Shown: positions 19,900-29,332, counted from the first letter of the stretch. The stretch: 64,000 nucleotides of DNA from Siccibacter turicensis LMG 23730 (GCF_000463155.2 NZ_AWFZ01000028.1:186001-250000), one strand, 5' to 3'. Notes: generated from the letters alone by a model not told the origin. Program-made: numbers and translations.

Positions 19900-21066
19900 T
19901 TACTCCGCAGGGCAGATTTCCGCCTGCGGTTTACGCGAGGAGATCAGCACCAGCAGCAGGCCAGCGGCGGCAATGATCGCCCCCATCACCGGCACCACGC
20001 TGTACCCCAGCCCGGCGGAGATCACCGCCCCACCGGCCGCCGCGCCCAGCGCGTTACCGAGGTTAAACGCCCCGATATTGACCGACGACGACAGGCCCGG
20101 CGCCTCGCTGGCAACGCGCATCACACGCATCTGCAGCGGGGGCACCACCGCGAAGGTTGCCGCGCCCCACACCACCATACTTAGTGCCGCACCGGGTTGG
20201 CTCTGCGCCAGCCACGGGATCGCTGCCATAATGACGATCAGCAGCAGCAGAAACCCTTTCAGCGTGCCGTTCACCGAGCGGTCAGCCAGCTTACCGCCCA
20301 GGTAGTTGCCAAGGGAGAAGCCCACGCCAATCAGCACCAGCATCCCGGTCACAAACGCCGGCGAGGCGTTGGTCACGTGATGAAGTACCGGCGCAATATA
20401 GGTATAGAGGGTGAACATCGCCCCGGCGCCCAGCACCGTGGTCAGCAACGCGCTCAGCACCTGCGGACGCACCAGCACCGCCAGCTCTTTACGCACGTCG
20501 GGACGCGCCCCTGCTCCGCCTTTTGGCAGCGACAGCCACAGGCTGACCATGGCGATCAGGCCCAGCGCGGCAGTGGCGAGGAATGACATCCGCCAGCCGA
20601 TGGTTTCCCCAAGCCAGGTCGCCGCCGGTACACCGCCGATATTGGCGATGGTCAGCCCCATAAACATGGTCGCCACCGCGCTGGCCTGCTTCTCGCGCGG
20701 CACCACGCTGGCGGCCACCACCGACCCCAGCCCAAAGAAGGCGCCGTGGTTGAGGCTGGTGAGGATGCGCGACAGCATCAGCGTGGTGTAGTCCGGCGCA
20801 ATGGCGGATAGCACGTTGCCGAGGGTGAAGATCGCCATCAGGAAGATCAGGGCGCTGCGCCGGGCGCGATGCGACAGCAGCAGCGTCATGATCGGCGCAC
20901 CAATCATAACCCCCACGGCGTACGCGCTGATAAGCATACCGGCGGCGGGAATGGAGACGTCCACGCCGCGGGCGATGACCGGCAGCAGCCCCATCGGTGA
21001 GAATTCAGTGGTGCCGATACCAAAAGCGCCGATGGCCAGCGCCAGAAGCGGATAGTTGATTTTCAA
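19900..21066 (-). CDS. ydhP: Major facilitator superfamily transporter YdhP
   Basis: A 12-segment inner-membrane MFS permease of the DHA1/arabinose-efflux-like group; substrate unknown. The 388-residue protein is close to E. coli YdhP (389). It has the MFS loop motif SHRARRS between segments 2 and 3, and the antiporter-type segment 5 (GGVPAATWLGETIGWR). Start is TTG at 21066 after CGGAGT; the N-terminus MKINYPLLALAIGAFGIGTTE matches E. coli. Confidence 0.93.
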   Translation of the reverse strand: MKINYPLLALAIGAFGIGTTEFSPMGLLPVIARGVDVSIPAAGMLISAYAVGVMIGAPIMTLLLSHRARRSALIFLMAIFTLGNVLSAIAPDYTTLMLSRILTSLNHGAFFGLGSVVAASVVPREKQASAVATMFMGLTIANIGGVPAATWLGETIGWRMSFLATAALGLIAMVSLWLSLPKGGAGARPDVRKELAVLVRPQVLSALLTTVLGAGAMFTLYTYIAPVLHHVTNASPAFVTGMLVLIGVGFSLGNYLGGKLADRSVNGTLKGFLLLLIVIMAAIPWLAQSQPGAALSMVVWGAATFAVVPPLQMRVMRVASEAPGLSSSVNIGAFNLGNALGAAAGGAVISAGLGYSVVPVMGAIIAAAGLLLVLISSRKPQAEICPAE

Positions 21067-21256
21067 TGTGTTAACTCCGGGTCGCTCGCCGGGATAACCG
21101 CTTACGACCGATACCGCGCAGGCGGCGATGACTGTGAGGGCGACAGGATGCCAGCTTGACGGCGAAAACAGAAGTCACAAAATCGGCAAAGAATTATTGC
21201 TGTTTTGTTGATAATCGAAGGGAGAGATGCGAGGCAGATCACGATTTGTTGCGCAA

Positions 21257-21285
21257 ACGGGAGAAAAGCGGCGCTTCTCTCCCGT
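21257..21285 (-). terminator. Weak terminator-like hairpin after ynhF
   Basis: On the minus strand ACGGGAGA...TCTCCCGT forms a stem extended by a CGC/GCG core with one mismatch, followed by only TTTG. It lies 15 bp beyond the ynhF stop. Confidence 0.5.
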
Positions 21286-21300
21286 CTGAAGGGGTAGTGC

Positions 21301-21390
21301 TTAGTGCAGAACCGCGGTCAGCGCGCCAAAAACGATGAGGCCCAGCGTGACGACGGTAGTAACCAGCGAAAATTTTAGATCTTTATTCAT
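21301..21390 (-). CDS. ynhF: Small membrane protein YnhF
   Basis: A 29-residue single-pass membrane peptide, MNKDLKFSLVTTVV followed by TLGLIVFGALTAVLH. It aligns without gaps to E. coli YnhF (29 residues), including the DLKFSLVTT start and the TA.LH end. An AGGAG Shine-Dalgarno lies 7-8 bp upstream of the ATG. Small hydrophobic protein of unknown function, detected in E. coli membranes. It sits between ydhP and purR as in E. coli. Confidence 0.92.
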   Translation of the reverse strand: MNKDLKFSLVTTVVTLGLIVFGALTAVLH

Positions 21391-21626
21391 TTTCCGACTC
21401 CTGATTGTCCCTATAAAATGTAGGTCTGGATCATTTTTGCATAGTTAGCGGCAAAAATCCTCCGGGATTTAGTTTGATATGCGTTTTATCGCTTCCCCTT
21501 TTGCTGCGAATCAGCCAAAATTCGTCGCTAAATTATTTTGATTACCGGCCACTATCCCCTCCTGACGTCTGGTGTGACTTCCCCGGTTTTGCGCAACACA
21601 ACATTGTTGCAACCGAGGCTTAACAC

Positions 21627-21642
21627 AGGCAAACGTTTACCT
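21627..21642. promoter_or_regulatory. PurR operator (autoregulatory)
   Basis: AGGCAAACGTTTACCT has the invariant GCAAACGTTT core of the PurR box (ACGCAAACGTTTGCGT). It lies 45-60 bp upstream of the purR start. Autorepression of purR through such a site is established in E. coli. Confidence 0.9.
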
Positions 21643-21666
21643 TGAATATTTTCAGGAGGTTAGAGG

Positions 21667-21699
21667 ATGGTCTGGAGTGATATACAATGGCAACAATAA
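21667..21699 (+). CDS. Possible 10-codon leader ORF overlapping the purR start
   Basis: ATG at 21667 opens a frame [10 protein letters not shown]-stop (TAA at 21697-21699). A full AGGAGG (21654-21659) lies 7 bp before it. It overlaps the purR start (21687) out of frame. No function is known; it could couple or limit purR translation. Short frames like this can arise by chance, so confidence is low. Confidence 0.3.
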   Translation: MVWSDIQWQQ

Positions 21700-22712
21700 A
21701 AGACGTAGCGAAAAAAGCAAACGTATCCACAACCACAGTTTCACACGTTATTAACAAAACCCGTTTCGTGGCGGAAGAGACGCGCAACGCGGTGTGGGCG
21801 GCCATCAAAGAGCTGCACTACTCCCCGAGTGCCGTGGCCCGCAGCCTGAAGGTGAACCACACCAAGTCCATCGGCCTGCTGGCGACCAGCAGCGAAGCGG
21901 CCTACTTTGCCGAAATCATCGAAGCGGTCGAGAAGAACTGCTTCGAGAAGGGCTACACCCTGCTGCTCGGCAACGCCTATAACAACCACGAGAAGCAGCG
22001 CGCCTACCTGTCAATGATGGCGCAAAAGCGCGTCGACGGCCTGCTGGTCATGTGCTCCGAGTATCCGGATTCGCTGATCAGCATGCTGGAAGAGTACCGC
22101 CATATCCCGATGGTGGTGATGGACTGGGGCGAAGCGCGCGCCGACTTTACCGACTCGGTGATTGATAACGCCTTCGAAGGCGGCTACATGGCCGGGCGCT
22201 ACCTGATTGAACGCGGCCACCGCGACATCGGCGTTATTCCGGGTCCGCTGGAGCGCAACACTGGCGCTGGCCGTCTGGCGGGCTTTATGAAGTCGATGGA
22301 AGAGGCGCAGATTTCCGTGCCGGAAAGCTGGATTGTGCAGGGCGATTTCGAGCCGGAGTCCGGGTATCGCGCCATGCAGCAGATCCTCTCCCAGTCGCAT
22401 CGCCCGACCGCGGTGTTCTGCGGCGGCGATATCATGGCGATGGGTGCCATCTGCGCCGCCGACGAGATGGGGCTGCGCGTCCCGCAGGATATCTCGGTGA
22501 TAGGCTATGATAACGTGCGCAACGCCCGCTACTTCAGCCCGGCGCTGACCACCATCCATCAGCCGAAAGACTCCCTCGGTGAAACGGCGTTCAACATGCT
22601 GCTGGACCGCATCACCAGCAAGCGCGAAGAGTCCCAGACCATCGAAGTACATCCGCGTCTGATCGAACGCCGCTCCGTGGCCGACGGCCCGTTCCGCGAC
22701 TACCGCCGTTAA
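21687..22712 (+). CDS. purR: Purine repressor PurR (LacI family)
   Basis: Hypoxanthine/guanine-responsive repressor of purine biosynthesis genes. The 341-residue protein starts [25 protein letters not shown], the LacI-type HTH, with hinge helix [11 protein letters not shown] (about 46-56). The periplasmic-binding-protein-like effector domain follows. It is nearly identical to E. coli PurR in length and sequence. Start 21687 follows GGAGTGA. A PurR box and a possible leader ORF precede it. A 10-bp hairpin lies between purR and the convergent punR. Confidence 0.98.
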   Translation: MATIKDVAKKANVSTTTVSHVINKTRFVAEETRNAVWAAIKELHYSPSAVARSLKVNHTKSIGLLATSSEAAYFAEIIEAVEKNCFEKGYTLLLGNAYNNHEKQRAYLSMMAQKRVDGLLVMCSEYPDSLISMLEEYRHIPMVVMDWGEARADFTDSVIDNAFEGGYMAGRYLIERGHRDIGVIPGPLERNTGAGRLAGFMKSMEEAQISVPESWIVQGDFEPESGYRAMQQILSQSHRPTAVFCGGDIMAMGAICAADEMGLRVPQDISVIGYDNVRNARYFSPALTTIHQPKDSLGETAFNMLLDRITSKREESQTIEVHPRLIERRSVADGPFRDYRR

Positions 22713-22720
22713 TTCCCGGC

Positions 22721-22745
22721 CGGGAGCCTGTCACTCAGGCTCCCG
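22721..22745. other. Hairpin between convergent purR and punR
   Basis: CGGGAGCCTG-TCACT-CAGGCTCCCG is a perfect 10-bp stem overlapping the punR stop. Neither strand has a T-tract, so it is not a canonical intrinsic terminator, though it may block polymerase or protect 3' ends. Confidence 0.6.
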
Positions 22746-23642
22746 CAGCCACTCCCGATTCAGCGTCTCACTGTCTCCCAGATAATCCAGCAGCCACTGT
22801 AGCGCTGGCGAGGTATCGTTTTGCCGCCACGTCAGGCAGCAGGCCGCATCCGGAAACGGATTCTCCAGCGTCAGCGCTTTCCACTCCCCGCTTAGCAGCC
22901 ACGGCCTGGCGACGTGCGACGGCACCATGCCGATGCACAGCCCCGCGCTCAGGCACTCCTCGCCAGACGGCCAGTCCGGGGCCACCAGCCGCCGCTGGTT
23001 GTCGAGCAGCCAGGTGATGCGTTTGGGCAGCGAGCGCGAGGTGTCTTCCAGCACCAGCGACGGCCAGTTGCGCAACAGGTCATCGCTCAGCGCCTCATCG
23101 CGTTGCGCAAGCGGATGGTGGGCCGCCACCACGCACTGCCAGCTCAGCATGCCCATATCGCGAAAGGCGTAACGTCCGCCGACCGGGATTGCCTGGGTGG
23201 CGCCGATGGCCAGCTCCACGCGCTCGTCCGCCAGCGCATCCCACACGCCGTTAAACACCTCCTGGGCCACCAGCAGTTCAACGTCCGGGAAGTGGCGATA
23301 GAAGTCGAGCACCAGCTGGCGGGTGCGCTCCGGCCGCACAATGTTATCCACCGCAATGGCCAACTGACCGCGCCAGCCGTTGGCTATCTGCTGGCACTGC
23401 TGGCGCGTGACCATCATTTTTTTGATAACAGAGCGCCCCTCTTTGAGAAACCACGCCCCGGCGGGCGTCAGGGCGACGTCGCGATGGCGTCGCTCAAACA
23501 GCGGTACCGCCAGCCACTCCTCCAGCTGACGCACGGTATAACTGACGGCGGACGGCACGCGATGCAGCTCCTGCGCGGCGGCACTGAAACTGCCGTTGCG
23601 CGCCACGGCGTCGACCACTTCAAGGGAATATTCAGACCACAT
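22731..23642 (-). CDS. punR: LysR-type activator PunR (YdhB)
   Basis: LysR-family regulator of the adjacent purine nucleoside transporter gene punC. The 303-residue protein begins [20 protein letters not shown] with the N-terminal HTH ([20 protein letters not shown]), then the effector domain. It matches E. coli PunR through the first 90 residues. The start at 23642 was chosen from homology; the frame stays open upstream and no strong Shine-Dalgarno is visible. Divergent from punC over a 117-bp region that should hold the PunR site. Confidence 0.93.
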   Translation of the reverse strand: MWSEYSLEVVDAVARNGSFSAAAQELHRVPSAVSYTVRQLEEWLAVPLFERRHRDVALTPAGAWFLKEGRSVIKKMMVTRQQCQQIANGWRGQLAIAVDNIVRPERTRQLVLDFYRHFPDVELLVAQEVFNGVWDALADERVELAIGATQAIPVGGRYAFRDMGMLSWQCVVAAHHPLAQRDEALSDDLLRNWPSLVLEDTSRSLPKRITWLLDNQRRLVAPDWPSGEECLSAGLCIGMVPSHVARPWLLSGEWKALTLENPFPDAACCLTWRQNDTSPALQWLLDYLGDSETLNREWLREPE

Positions 23643-23759
23643 GGTGTTTTGCCTGCAAAATTTTTGAATGCAACCTGCAAATATTACCGTTTCACAAGCC
23701 GGAACGCACTTCTTACACTCACGCCCCGTCAACCTGCCGCCGTTAAAACGAGAAATACC

Positions 23760-24941
23760 ATGCGACCATCTAAAGGATTTTTATTCTGGCTTGCCGGGCT
23801 GAGCGTGCTCGGCTTTCTGGCAACCGACATGTACCTGCCGGCCTTTGCCGCGATACAGCAGGATTTACAGGTCCAGCCCGCCGCGGTGAGCGCCAGCCTG
23901 AGCCTGTTCCTGGCCGGCTTTGCGCTGGCGCAGCTGCTGTGGGGACCGCTCTCTGACAGCTATGGCCGCCGCCCGATTCTGCTGATCGGCCTGGCTATTT
24001 TTGCCCTCGCGAGCCTCGGCATGGTGTGGGTGGAGAGCGCCACCGGCCTGCTGGTGCTGCGCTTTATTCAGGCGCTGGGGGTGTGTGCCGCCGCGGTGAT
24101 CTGGCAGGCGCTGGTGACCGATTACTACCCGATGAACGCCCGGCGCATTTTCGCCACCATCATGCCGCTGGTAGGGCTCTCGCCTGCCCTCGCCCCGCTG
24201 CTAGGCAGCTTCATCCTCAGCCACAGCGGCTGGCAGACCATTTTCGTGGTGCTGTTCGCCATTACCGTGGCGCTGATGATCCCGGCCCTGCGCCTGAAGC
24301 CGCTGCCGAAAAAAGCTGCCGCCGCCGATGCACCGGCCCTGCGCTTTGGCGCCCTGCTGCGGTCGCGGGTGTTCAGCGGCAACGTGCTGATCTACGCCGC
24401 CTGCTCCGCCAGCTTCTTCGCCTGGCTGACCGGCTCGCCGTTTATCCTGAGCGAAATGGGCTACGGCCCCGGCATTATCGGTCTGAGCTATGTTCCGCAG
24501 ACCATCGCGTTTCTGATTGGTGGCTACGGCTGTCGTAGCGCGCTGCAGAAGTGGTCCGGCCCACGCATGCTGCCCTGGCTGTTGATCGCCTTTGCCCTGA
24601 GCGTCGCCGCCACCTGGGCGGTGGGCCTGCTGGCAACCCCGTCGCTGACGCTGCTGCTGATCCCGTTCTGCGTGATGGCGATGGCCAACGGTGCCATCTA
24701 CCCCATCGTGGTGGCTGCCGCGCTGCTGCCCTTCCCGCAGGCTACCGGCCGTGCAGCGGCGCTGCAAAACACCCTGCAGCTGGGGCTGTGCTTCCTGGCA
24801 AGTCTGGTGGTATCGGCGCTGGTCGCCTGGCCACTGGCGGCCACTACCGGCGTGATGCTGGGCACCATCGTGCTGGTCGCCCTTGGCTGGAAGCTTCAGG
24901 CCGTCGCCCCCGCCGCGTCGCCTGTCGCTGTGCAGGAGTAA
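23760..24941 (+). CDS. punC: Purine nucleoside MFS transporter PunC (YdhC)
   Basis: Inner-membrane transporter of the Bcr/CflA drug-resistance subfamily of MFS; in E. coli it imports purine nucleosides under PunR control. The 393-residue protein has 12 hydrophobic segments, the DMYLPAF signature in segment 1, [11 protein letters not shown] between segments 2 and 3, and motif C-like [11 protein letters not shown]. coli PunC has 403 residues. A long in-frame extension upstream overlaps punR and is not used. Start 23760 ([11 protein letters not shown]) matches E. coli. Confidence 0.93.
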   Translation: MRPSKGFLFWLAGLSVLGFLATDMYLPAFAAIQQDLQVQPAAVSASLSLFLAGFALAQLLWGPLSDSYGRRPILLIGLAIFALASLGMVWVESATGLLVLRFIQALGVCAAAVIWQALVTDYYPMNARRIFATIMPLVGLSPALAPLLGSFILSHSGWQTIFVVLFAITVALMIPALRLKPLPKKAAAADAPALRFGALLRSRVFSGNVLIYAACSASFFAWLTGSPFILSEMGYGPGIIGLSYVPQTIAFLIGGYGCRSALQKWSGPRMLPWLLIAFALSVAATWAVGLLATPSLTLLLIPFCVMAMANGAIYPIVVAAALLPFPQATGRAAALQNTLQLGLCFLASLVVSALVAWPLAATTGVMLGTIVLVALGWKLQAVAPAASPVAVQE

Positions 24942-24972
24942 TAACTCAGGCGATAATGTTATTCTCGCCTAA

Positions 24973-24984
24973 TTAGTTTGCTAA
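24973..24984. promoter_or_regulatory. SlyA-like palindrome upstream of the cfa distal promoter
   Basis: TTAGTTTGCTAA differs by one base from the SlyA operator found at slyA itself (10051-10062). It ends 9 bp before the -35 of cfa P1. SlyA control of cfa here is inference. Confidence 0.4.
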
Positions 24985-24993
24985 GATTTAATC

Positions 24994-25022
24994 TTGAACC
25001 CCCCCGCAGCGGGGCCTATACT
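24994..25022 (+). promoter_or_regulatory. cfa distal promoter P1 (sigma-70)
   Basis: TTGAAC (24994-24999), a 17-bp spacer and TATACT (25017-25022) predict a start near 25029, about 218 nt before the cfa ATG. This agrees with the long-leader promoter known for E. coli cfa. Confidence 0.75.
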
Positions 25023-25025
25023 GAT

Positions 25026-25072
25026 CCCCGTTTCTGCACCCGGTAGTACCCTAAAATCAAGCAGAAACGGGG
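25026..25072 (+). other. Long-stem hairpin at the 5' end of the cfa P1 leader
   Basis: CCCCGTTTCTGC (25026-25037) and GCAGAAACGGGG (25061-25072) form a perfect 12-bp stem around a 23-nt loop, at the predicted 5' end of the long cfa transcript. No T-tract follows. It may protect the mRNA 5' end. Confidence 0.6.
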
Positions 25073-25200
25073 GGTTTGGAACGCCCCTCATCACCACGGA
25101 CGGCAATTCTGGCAAGGGTTTTCATCCCTTCCTCTGTTCATCGTCAGAAATCAGGCACGCGGTGTAAACCGTGATAATTCTCTCATTCCTGAAATTGCGA

Positions 25201-25208
25201 CTACGCTG
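25201..25208 (+). promoter_or_regulatory. cfa proximal promoter P2 (sigma-S type -10)
   Basis: CTACGCTG resembles the sigma-S extended -10 (CTACACT). It would give a start about 34 nt before the ATG, which is where the RpoS-dependent cfa promoter maps in E. coli. Confidence 0.6.
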
Positions 25209-25246
25209 TTTTAAGGTTCCGATCACAGGTGGGTGATGGAGAAGCT

Positions 25247-26395
25247 ATGAGTTCATCATGTATAGAAGAAGTCAGCACACAGAATAACGAGTGGTACCGT
25301 ATCGTTAACGAGCTGCTCAGCCGCGCGGACGTTCACATCAACGGCAGCGCCCCCGGCGATATTACGGTTCACAACCCGCACTTTTTTAAACGCGTTCTGC
25401 AGGAAGGCTCGCTGGGCCTCGGCGAGAGCTACATGGACGGCTGGTGGGACTGCGACCGGCTCGATCTCTTTTTCACCCGCGTGCTGCGCGCCGGGCTGGA
25501 AAAGCAGCTTCCGCATCATTTCAAAGATACCCTGCGCATCCTCGGGGCCCGTCTGTTTAACCTGCAAAGCCGCAAGCGTGCCTGGATGGTGGGCAAAGAG
25601 CACTACGATCTCGGCAACGACCTGTTCAGCCGCATGCTCGATCCGGCGATGCAGTACTCCTGCGGCTACTGGAAAACCGCCGACAATCTGGCGGATGCCC
25701 AGCAGGCCAAGCTGAAACTCATCTGTGAAAAGCTGGAGCTGAAGCCGGGCATGACGCTGCTGGATGTCGGCTGCGGCTGGGGCGGGCTGGCGGAGTATGC
25801 GGCGCGCCACTACGGCGTGAGCGTGCACGGCGTCACCATCTCTGCCGAGCAGCAGAAGATGGCCCAGGCGCGCTGCGCAGGGCTGGACGTCACTATCCGT
25901 CTGCAGGATTATCGCGATCTCAACGAGCAGTTCGACCGGGTGGTTTCGGTAGGGATGTTTGAGCACGTTGGTCCGAAAAACTACGCCACCTATTTCGAGG
26001 TGGTGGATCGTAACCTCAAACCCGACGGCCTGTTCCTGCTCCATACCATCGGGTCGCGCACCACCGATAACAACGTCGATCCCTGGATCAACAAGTACAT
26101 CTTCCCCAACGGCTGCCTGCCGTCGGTACGCCACATCGCGAACGCGGCGGAAAAGCACTTCGTGATGGAAGACTGGCACAACTTCGGCCCGGACTACGAT
26201 AAAACGCTGATGGCGTGGTATGCGCGTTTCCAGGCCGCCTGGCCGGAGATCGCCGATAACTACTCCGAGCGTTTTTACCGCATGTTCACCTACTACCTGA
26301 ACGCCTGTGCCGGGGCGTTTCGGGCGCGTGACATCCAGCTGTGGCAGGTGGTATTCAGCCGCGGCGTGGAAAACGGCCTGCGCGTAGCACGTTAA
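25247..26395 (+). CDS. cfa: Cyclopropane-fatty-acyl-phospholipid synthase
   Basis: SAM-dependent enzyme that converts unsaturated acyl chains of membrane phospholipids to cyclopropane rings in stationary phase and acid stress. The 382-residue protein has a lipid-binding N-terminal part, the SAM motif LLDVGCGWGGLAEYAA (about 171-186) and the active-site region FEHVGPKNY. Length and both termini match E. coli Cfa. Start 25247 follows GGAG. Two promoters and a long structured leader lie upstream. In Salmonella the sRNA RydC stabilises the long transcript by pairing about 100 nt upstream of the ATG, here near 25139-25148. Confidence 0.98.
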   Translation: MSSSCIEEVSTQNNEWYRIVNELLSRADVHINGSAPGDITVHNPHFFKRVLQEGSLGLGESYMDGWWDCDRLDLFFTRVLRAGLEKQLPHHFKDTLRILGARLFNLQSRKRAWMVGKEHYDLGNDLFSRMLDPAMQYSCGYWKTADNLADAQQAKLKLICEKLELKPGMTLLDVGCGWGGLAEYAARHYGVSVHGVTISAEQQKMAQARCAGLDVTIRLQDYRDLNEQFDRVVSVGMFEHVGPKNYATYFEVVDRNLKPDGLFLLHTIGSRTTDNNVDPWINKYIFPNGCLPSVRHIANAAEKHFVMEDWHNFGPDYDKTLMAWYARFQAAWPEIADNYSERFYRMFTYYLNACAGAFRARDIQLWQVVFSRGVENGLRVAR

Positions 26396-26405
26396 TGACG
26401 CCTCT

Positions 26406-26422
26406 CCCCGACCCTGTCGGGG
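26406..26422 (+). other. Hairpin after cfa
   Basis: CCCCGAC-CCT-GTCGGGG lies 10 bp after the cfa stop, followed by GAAGG rather than T residues. A second inverted repeat AAGGTGTG/CACACCTT spans 26423-26456. Possible rho-dependent or imperfect terminator. Confidence 0.5.
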
Positions 26423-26500
26423 AAGGTGTGACCTTTCTCACGGTTTCCCACACCTTATCTCGCCGGTAGTGATCTGCTTAACAATTAAGTCATTATGCGT

Positions 26501-26516
26501 TGGAAACCGGTTTCCA
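26501..26516. promoter_or_regulatory. AscG-like operator of the beta-glucoside operon
   Basis: TGGAAACCGGTTTCCA is a perfect 16-bp palindrome whose core GAAACCGGTTTC equals that of the E. coli AscG operator. It lies 49 bp before the EIIC start. The operon's own LacI-type protein has the recognition helix SKATVSRVLSG, as in AscG. Confidence 0.75.
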
Positions 26517-26564
26517 TGTTGTTTCACAATCATGACGCCCCTACGACATCACAAGGAAAACGTC

Positions 26565-27878
26565 ATGAGCCTGTATCAGAACATGGTCCATGTTATCGAA
26601 AACAAAATTACCCCACTGGCCGGTGCGATGGGCTCGCAACGGCACGTGGTCGCGATCCGCGACGGCTTTCTCGCCGCGCTGCCGTTTATGATTATTGGTT
26701 CGTTTCTGCTGGTGTTTATCTTTCCGCCCTTCTCCCCCGATACGCAAAACGCCTTCTGCCGCGGCTGGCTGGATCTGTCGCTGAAATACCGCGAACAGCT
26801 GATGCTGCCGTTCAATCTCAGCATGGGGGTGATGACCTTTTTCATCTCGGTTGGCATCGGTGCCAGCCTCGGTAAACACTACAAGCTCGATCCGACCATG
26901 ACCGGTCTGCTGGCCTTTATGGCGTTTTTGCTGGTGGCCGCCCCTTACAAAGACGGGCAGATCTCCACCCAGTACTTCTCCGGTCAGGGCATCTTCACCG
27001 CGCTGATTACTGCTATCTACGCCAGCGAAATGTACGCCCTGCTGAAGCGGCGCAATATCACCATTCGCCTGCCGAAAGAGGTGCCAACCGGCGTGGCGCG
27101 CTCGTTTGAGATCCTCATTCCGGTAGTGGTGATTATCGCCACCCTGCACCCGCTGAATCTGATTATTGAGAGCACCACCGGGATGATCCTGCCGGAAGCC
27201 ATCATGCATCTGGTTTCCCCGCTGGTCGCCGCCTCGGACTCCCTGCCGGCGGTGCTGATTTCGGTGCTGATCTGCCAGATCCTGTGGTTTGCCGGCATTC
27301 ACGGGGCGCTTATCGTCACCGGCATCATGAACCCGTTCTGGATGGCTAACCTGTCGGCCAACCAGGCGGCGCTGGCGGCGGGCAGCGCGCTGCCGCACGT
27401 CTATCTCCAGGGCTTCTGGGACCACTATCTGCTGATTGGCGGCGTGGGCTCCACCCTGCCGCTGGCGCTGCTGCTGCTGCGCAGCCGGGCGGTGCACCTG
27501 CGCACCATCGGCAAGATGGGCGTGGTGCCGAGCTTCTTTAACATCAACGAGCCGATTCTGTTTGGCGCCCCGGTGATCATGAACCCGGTCTTTTTCCTGC
27601 CGTTTACGCTGATCCCGATGGTCAACGCCATCCTCGCCTGGACCGCGACTAAACTTGGCTGGGTGGCGCAGGTGGTTTCCCTGACCCCGTGGACCACCCC
27701 AGCGCCAATTGGTGCCTCCTGGGCCGCCAACTGGGCGGTCAGCCCGGTGATAATGTGCCTGGTGTGCATGGTGATGTCGGCGCTGATGTACTACCCGTTC
27801 CTGAAAGCCTACGAGCGCACCCTGCTCCAGCAGGAAGCCAACGATAACGTTAAAAGTGACACTGTCACTGCAAGCTGA
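26565..27878 (+). CDS. PTS EIIC component, lactose/cellobiose family
   Basis: Membrane permease domain of a phosphotransferase system for beta-glucosides (cellobiose/chitobiose type, CelB-like). The 437-residue protein has the EIIC-Lac architecture: N-terminal GSQRHVVAIRDGFLAALPF, multiple hydrophobic segments, and the conserved INEPILFGAPVIMNP loop near residue 325. No EIIA or EIIB domain or gene is nearby, so it must borrow these from another locus such as chb (inference). Start 26565 follows AAGGA. It is first in an operon with the GH1 enzyme (25-bp gap) and the LacI regulator. Confidence 0.9.
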   Translation: MSLYQNMVHVIENKITPLAGAMGSQRHVVAIRDGFLAALPFMIIGSFLLVFIFPPFSPDTQNAFCRGWLDLSLKYREQLMLPFNLSMGVMTFFISVGIGASLGKHYKLDPTMTGLLAFMAFLLVAAPYKDGQISTQYFSGQGIFTALITAIYASEMYALLKRRNITIRLPKEVPTGVARSFEILIPVVVIIATLHPLNLIIESTTGMILPEAIMHLVSPLVAASDSLPAVLISVLICQILWFAGIHGALIVTGIMNPFWMANLSANQAALAAGSALPHVYLQGFWDHYLLIGGVGSTLPLALLLLRSRAVHLRTIGKMGVVPSFFNINEPILFGAPVIMNPVFFLPFTLIPMVNAILAWTATKLGWVAQVVSLTPWTTPAPIGASWAANWAVSPVIMCLVCMVMSALMYYPFLKAYERTLLQQEANDNVKSDTVTAS

Positions 27879-27903
27879 TTTTTTCTCACCCTGAGAGGAT
27901 GCA

Positions 27904-29289
27904 ATGGACTACGTTTTTCCGAAGAATTTCTGGTGGGGCAGCGCAAGCTCCGCGCCGCAAACCGAAGGTGAAAGCCTGCGCTATGGTAAAAGCCCCACCG
28001 TCTGGGATCACTGGTTTGACGCCCAGCCGGAGCGCTTCCATCAGGGCGTCGGCCCGGCAGATACCTCTACCTTCTACCAGAACTGGAAGGCGGATATCGC
28101 CCTGCTCAAGCAGCTCAACCACAACAGTTTCCGCACCTCAATTTCCTGGGCGCGGCTGATCCCGGACGGGACGGGTGAGGTTAACCCCGAGGCGGTCGCG
28201 TTCTATAACCAGGTGATCGATGAGCTGCTGGCCCAGGGGATCCCCCCGTTCATCAACCTGTTCCACTTTGATATGCCGATGGTGATGCAGGAGAAAGGCG
28301 GCTGGGAGAGCCGCGAGGTGGTGGACGCCTATGAACACTATGCCCGCACCTGCTTCTCGCTGTTTGGCGACCGGGTAAAAACCTGGTTTACCTTCAACGA
28401 GCCGGTGGTGCCGGTGGAAGGCGGCTACCTGTACGATTTCCACTACCCGAACGTGGTGGATTTCCGTCGCGCCGCCAGCGTGGCCTATCACACGGTGCTC
28501 GCCCACGCCCGGGCGGTGAAGGCCTGGCGTGACAGCGGTCGTGACGGGGAGATTGGCATCATTCTTAACCTCACCCCCTCCTACCCGCGCTCGCAGCATC
28601 CGGCGGACGTCAAGGCGGCGCACATCGCCGATCTGTTCTTTAACCGCAGCTTCCTCGACCCGGTGCTGCGCGGCAGCTATCCCGAGGATCTGGTCGCCCT
28701 GCTGCGGGAGTACGACATGCTGCCGGCCTGCCAGCCGGAGGATGCGGCGTGCATTCGCGACGGCGTGGTGGATCTGCTCGGCGTTAACTACTACCAGCCG
28801 CGGCGCATCAAGTGCCGGGACGATGCGGTGAACCCGGCCAGCCCCTTTATGCCGGAGTGGTTCTTCAGCGCCTATGAGATGCCGGGCCGTAAAATGAACC
28901 CGTATCGCGGCTGGGAAATTTACGAGCGCGGCATCTATGACATCCTCACCAACCTGCGGGAAAACTACGGCAACCCGCGCTGCTACATCTCGGAAAACGG
29001 CATGGGGGTGGAAAATGAGCAGCGTTTTGAAAAAGACGGCAAGATCGATGACCAGTACCGCATTGAGTTCGTTCGCGAGCACCTGAAGTGGCTGCATAAA
29101 GGCATCAGCGAAGGCAGCAACTGTCTGGGCTATCATATGTGGACCTTTATCGATAACTGGTCCTGGTGTAACGCCTATAAGAACCGCTACGGATTTGTCT
29201 CCCTCGATCTCGACACCCAAAAGCGCACCATGAAGCGCAGCGGGGAGTGGTTCAGCCAGACGGCGGAACGCAACGGCTTTGACGAGTAG
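27904..29289 (+). CDS. GH1 6-phospho-beta-glucosidase
   Basis: Cytosolic glycosidase that should split the phosphorylated disaccharide delivered by the EIIC. The 461-residue GH1 TIM barrel has acid/base Glu166 (TFNEP) and nucleophile Glu364 (YISENGMG). The C-terminal WSWCNAYKNRYGF is typical of the phospho-beta-glucosidase branch. The assignment to phosphorylated substrates rests on this and on the linked PTS gene. Start 27904 lies 5 bp after GAGAGG. The specific sugar is unknown. Confidence 0.9.
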   Translation: MDYVFPKNFWWGSASSAPQTEGESLRYGKSPTVWDHWFDAQPERFHQGVGPADTSTFYQNWKADIALLKQLNHNSFRTSISWARLIPDGTGEVNPEAVAFYNQVIDELLAQGIPPFINLFHFDMPMVMQEKGGWESREVVDAYEHYARTCFSLFGDRVKTWFTFNEPVVPVEGGYLYDFHYPNVVDFRRAASVAYHTVLAHARAVKAWRDSGRDGEIGIILNLTPSYPRSQHPADVKAAHIADLFFNRSFLDPVLRGSYPEDLVALLREYDMLPACQPEDAACIRDGVVDLLGVNYYQPRRIKCRDDAVNPASPFMPEWFFSAYEMPGRKMNPYRGWEIYERGIYDILTNLRENYGNPRCYISENGMGVENEQRFEKDGKIDDQYRIEFVREHLKWLHKGISEGSNCLGYHMWTFIDNWSWCNAYKNRYGFVSLDLDTQKRTMKRSGEWFSQTAERNGFDE

Positions 29290-29332
29290 CTTACGGCGGG
29301 CATCATGCCCGCCTGCTTTGCAGGAAACGACC

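Noticed and set aside
21156-21338. 60-codon plus-strand frame between ydhP and ynhF
   Set aside because: It overlaps the ynhF gene and hairpin on the other strand, has no similarity I recognise and no convincing ribosome-binding site.
22914-23759. In-frame upstream extension of punC over punR
   Set aside because: It overlaps punR on the opposite strand throughout, and homology places the PunC start at 23760.
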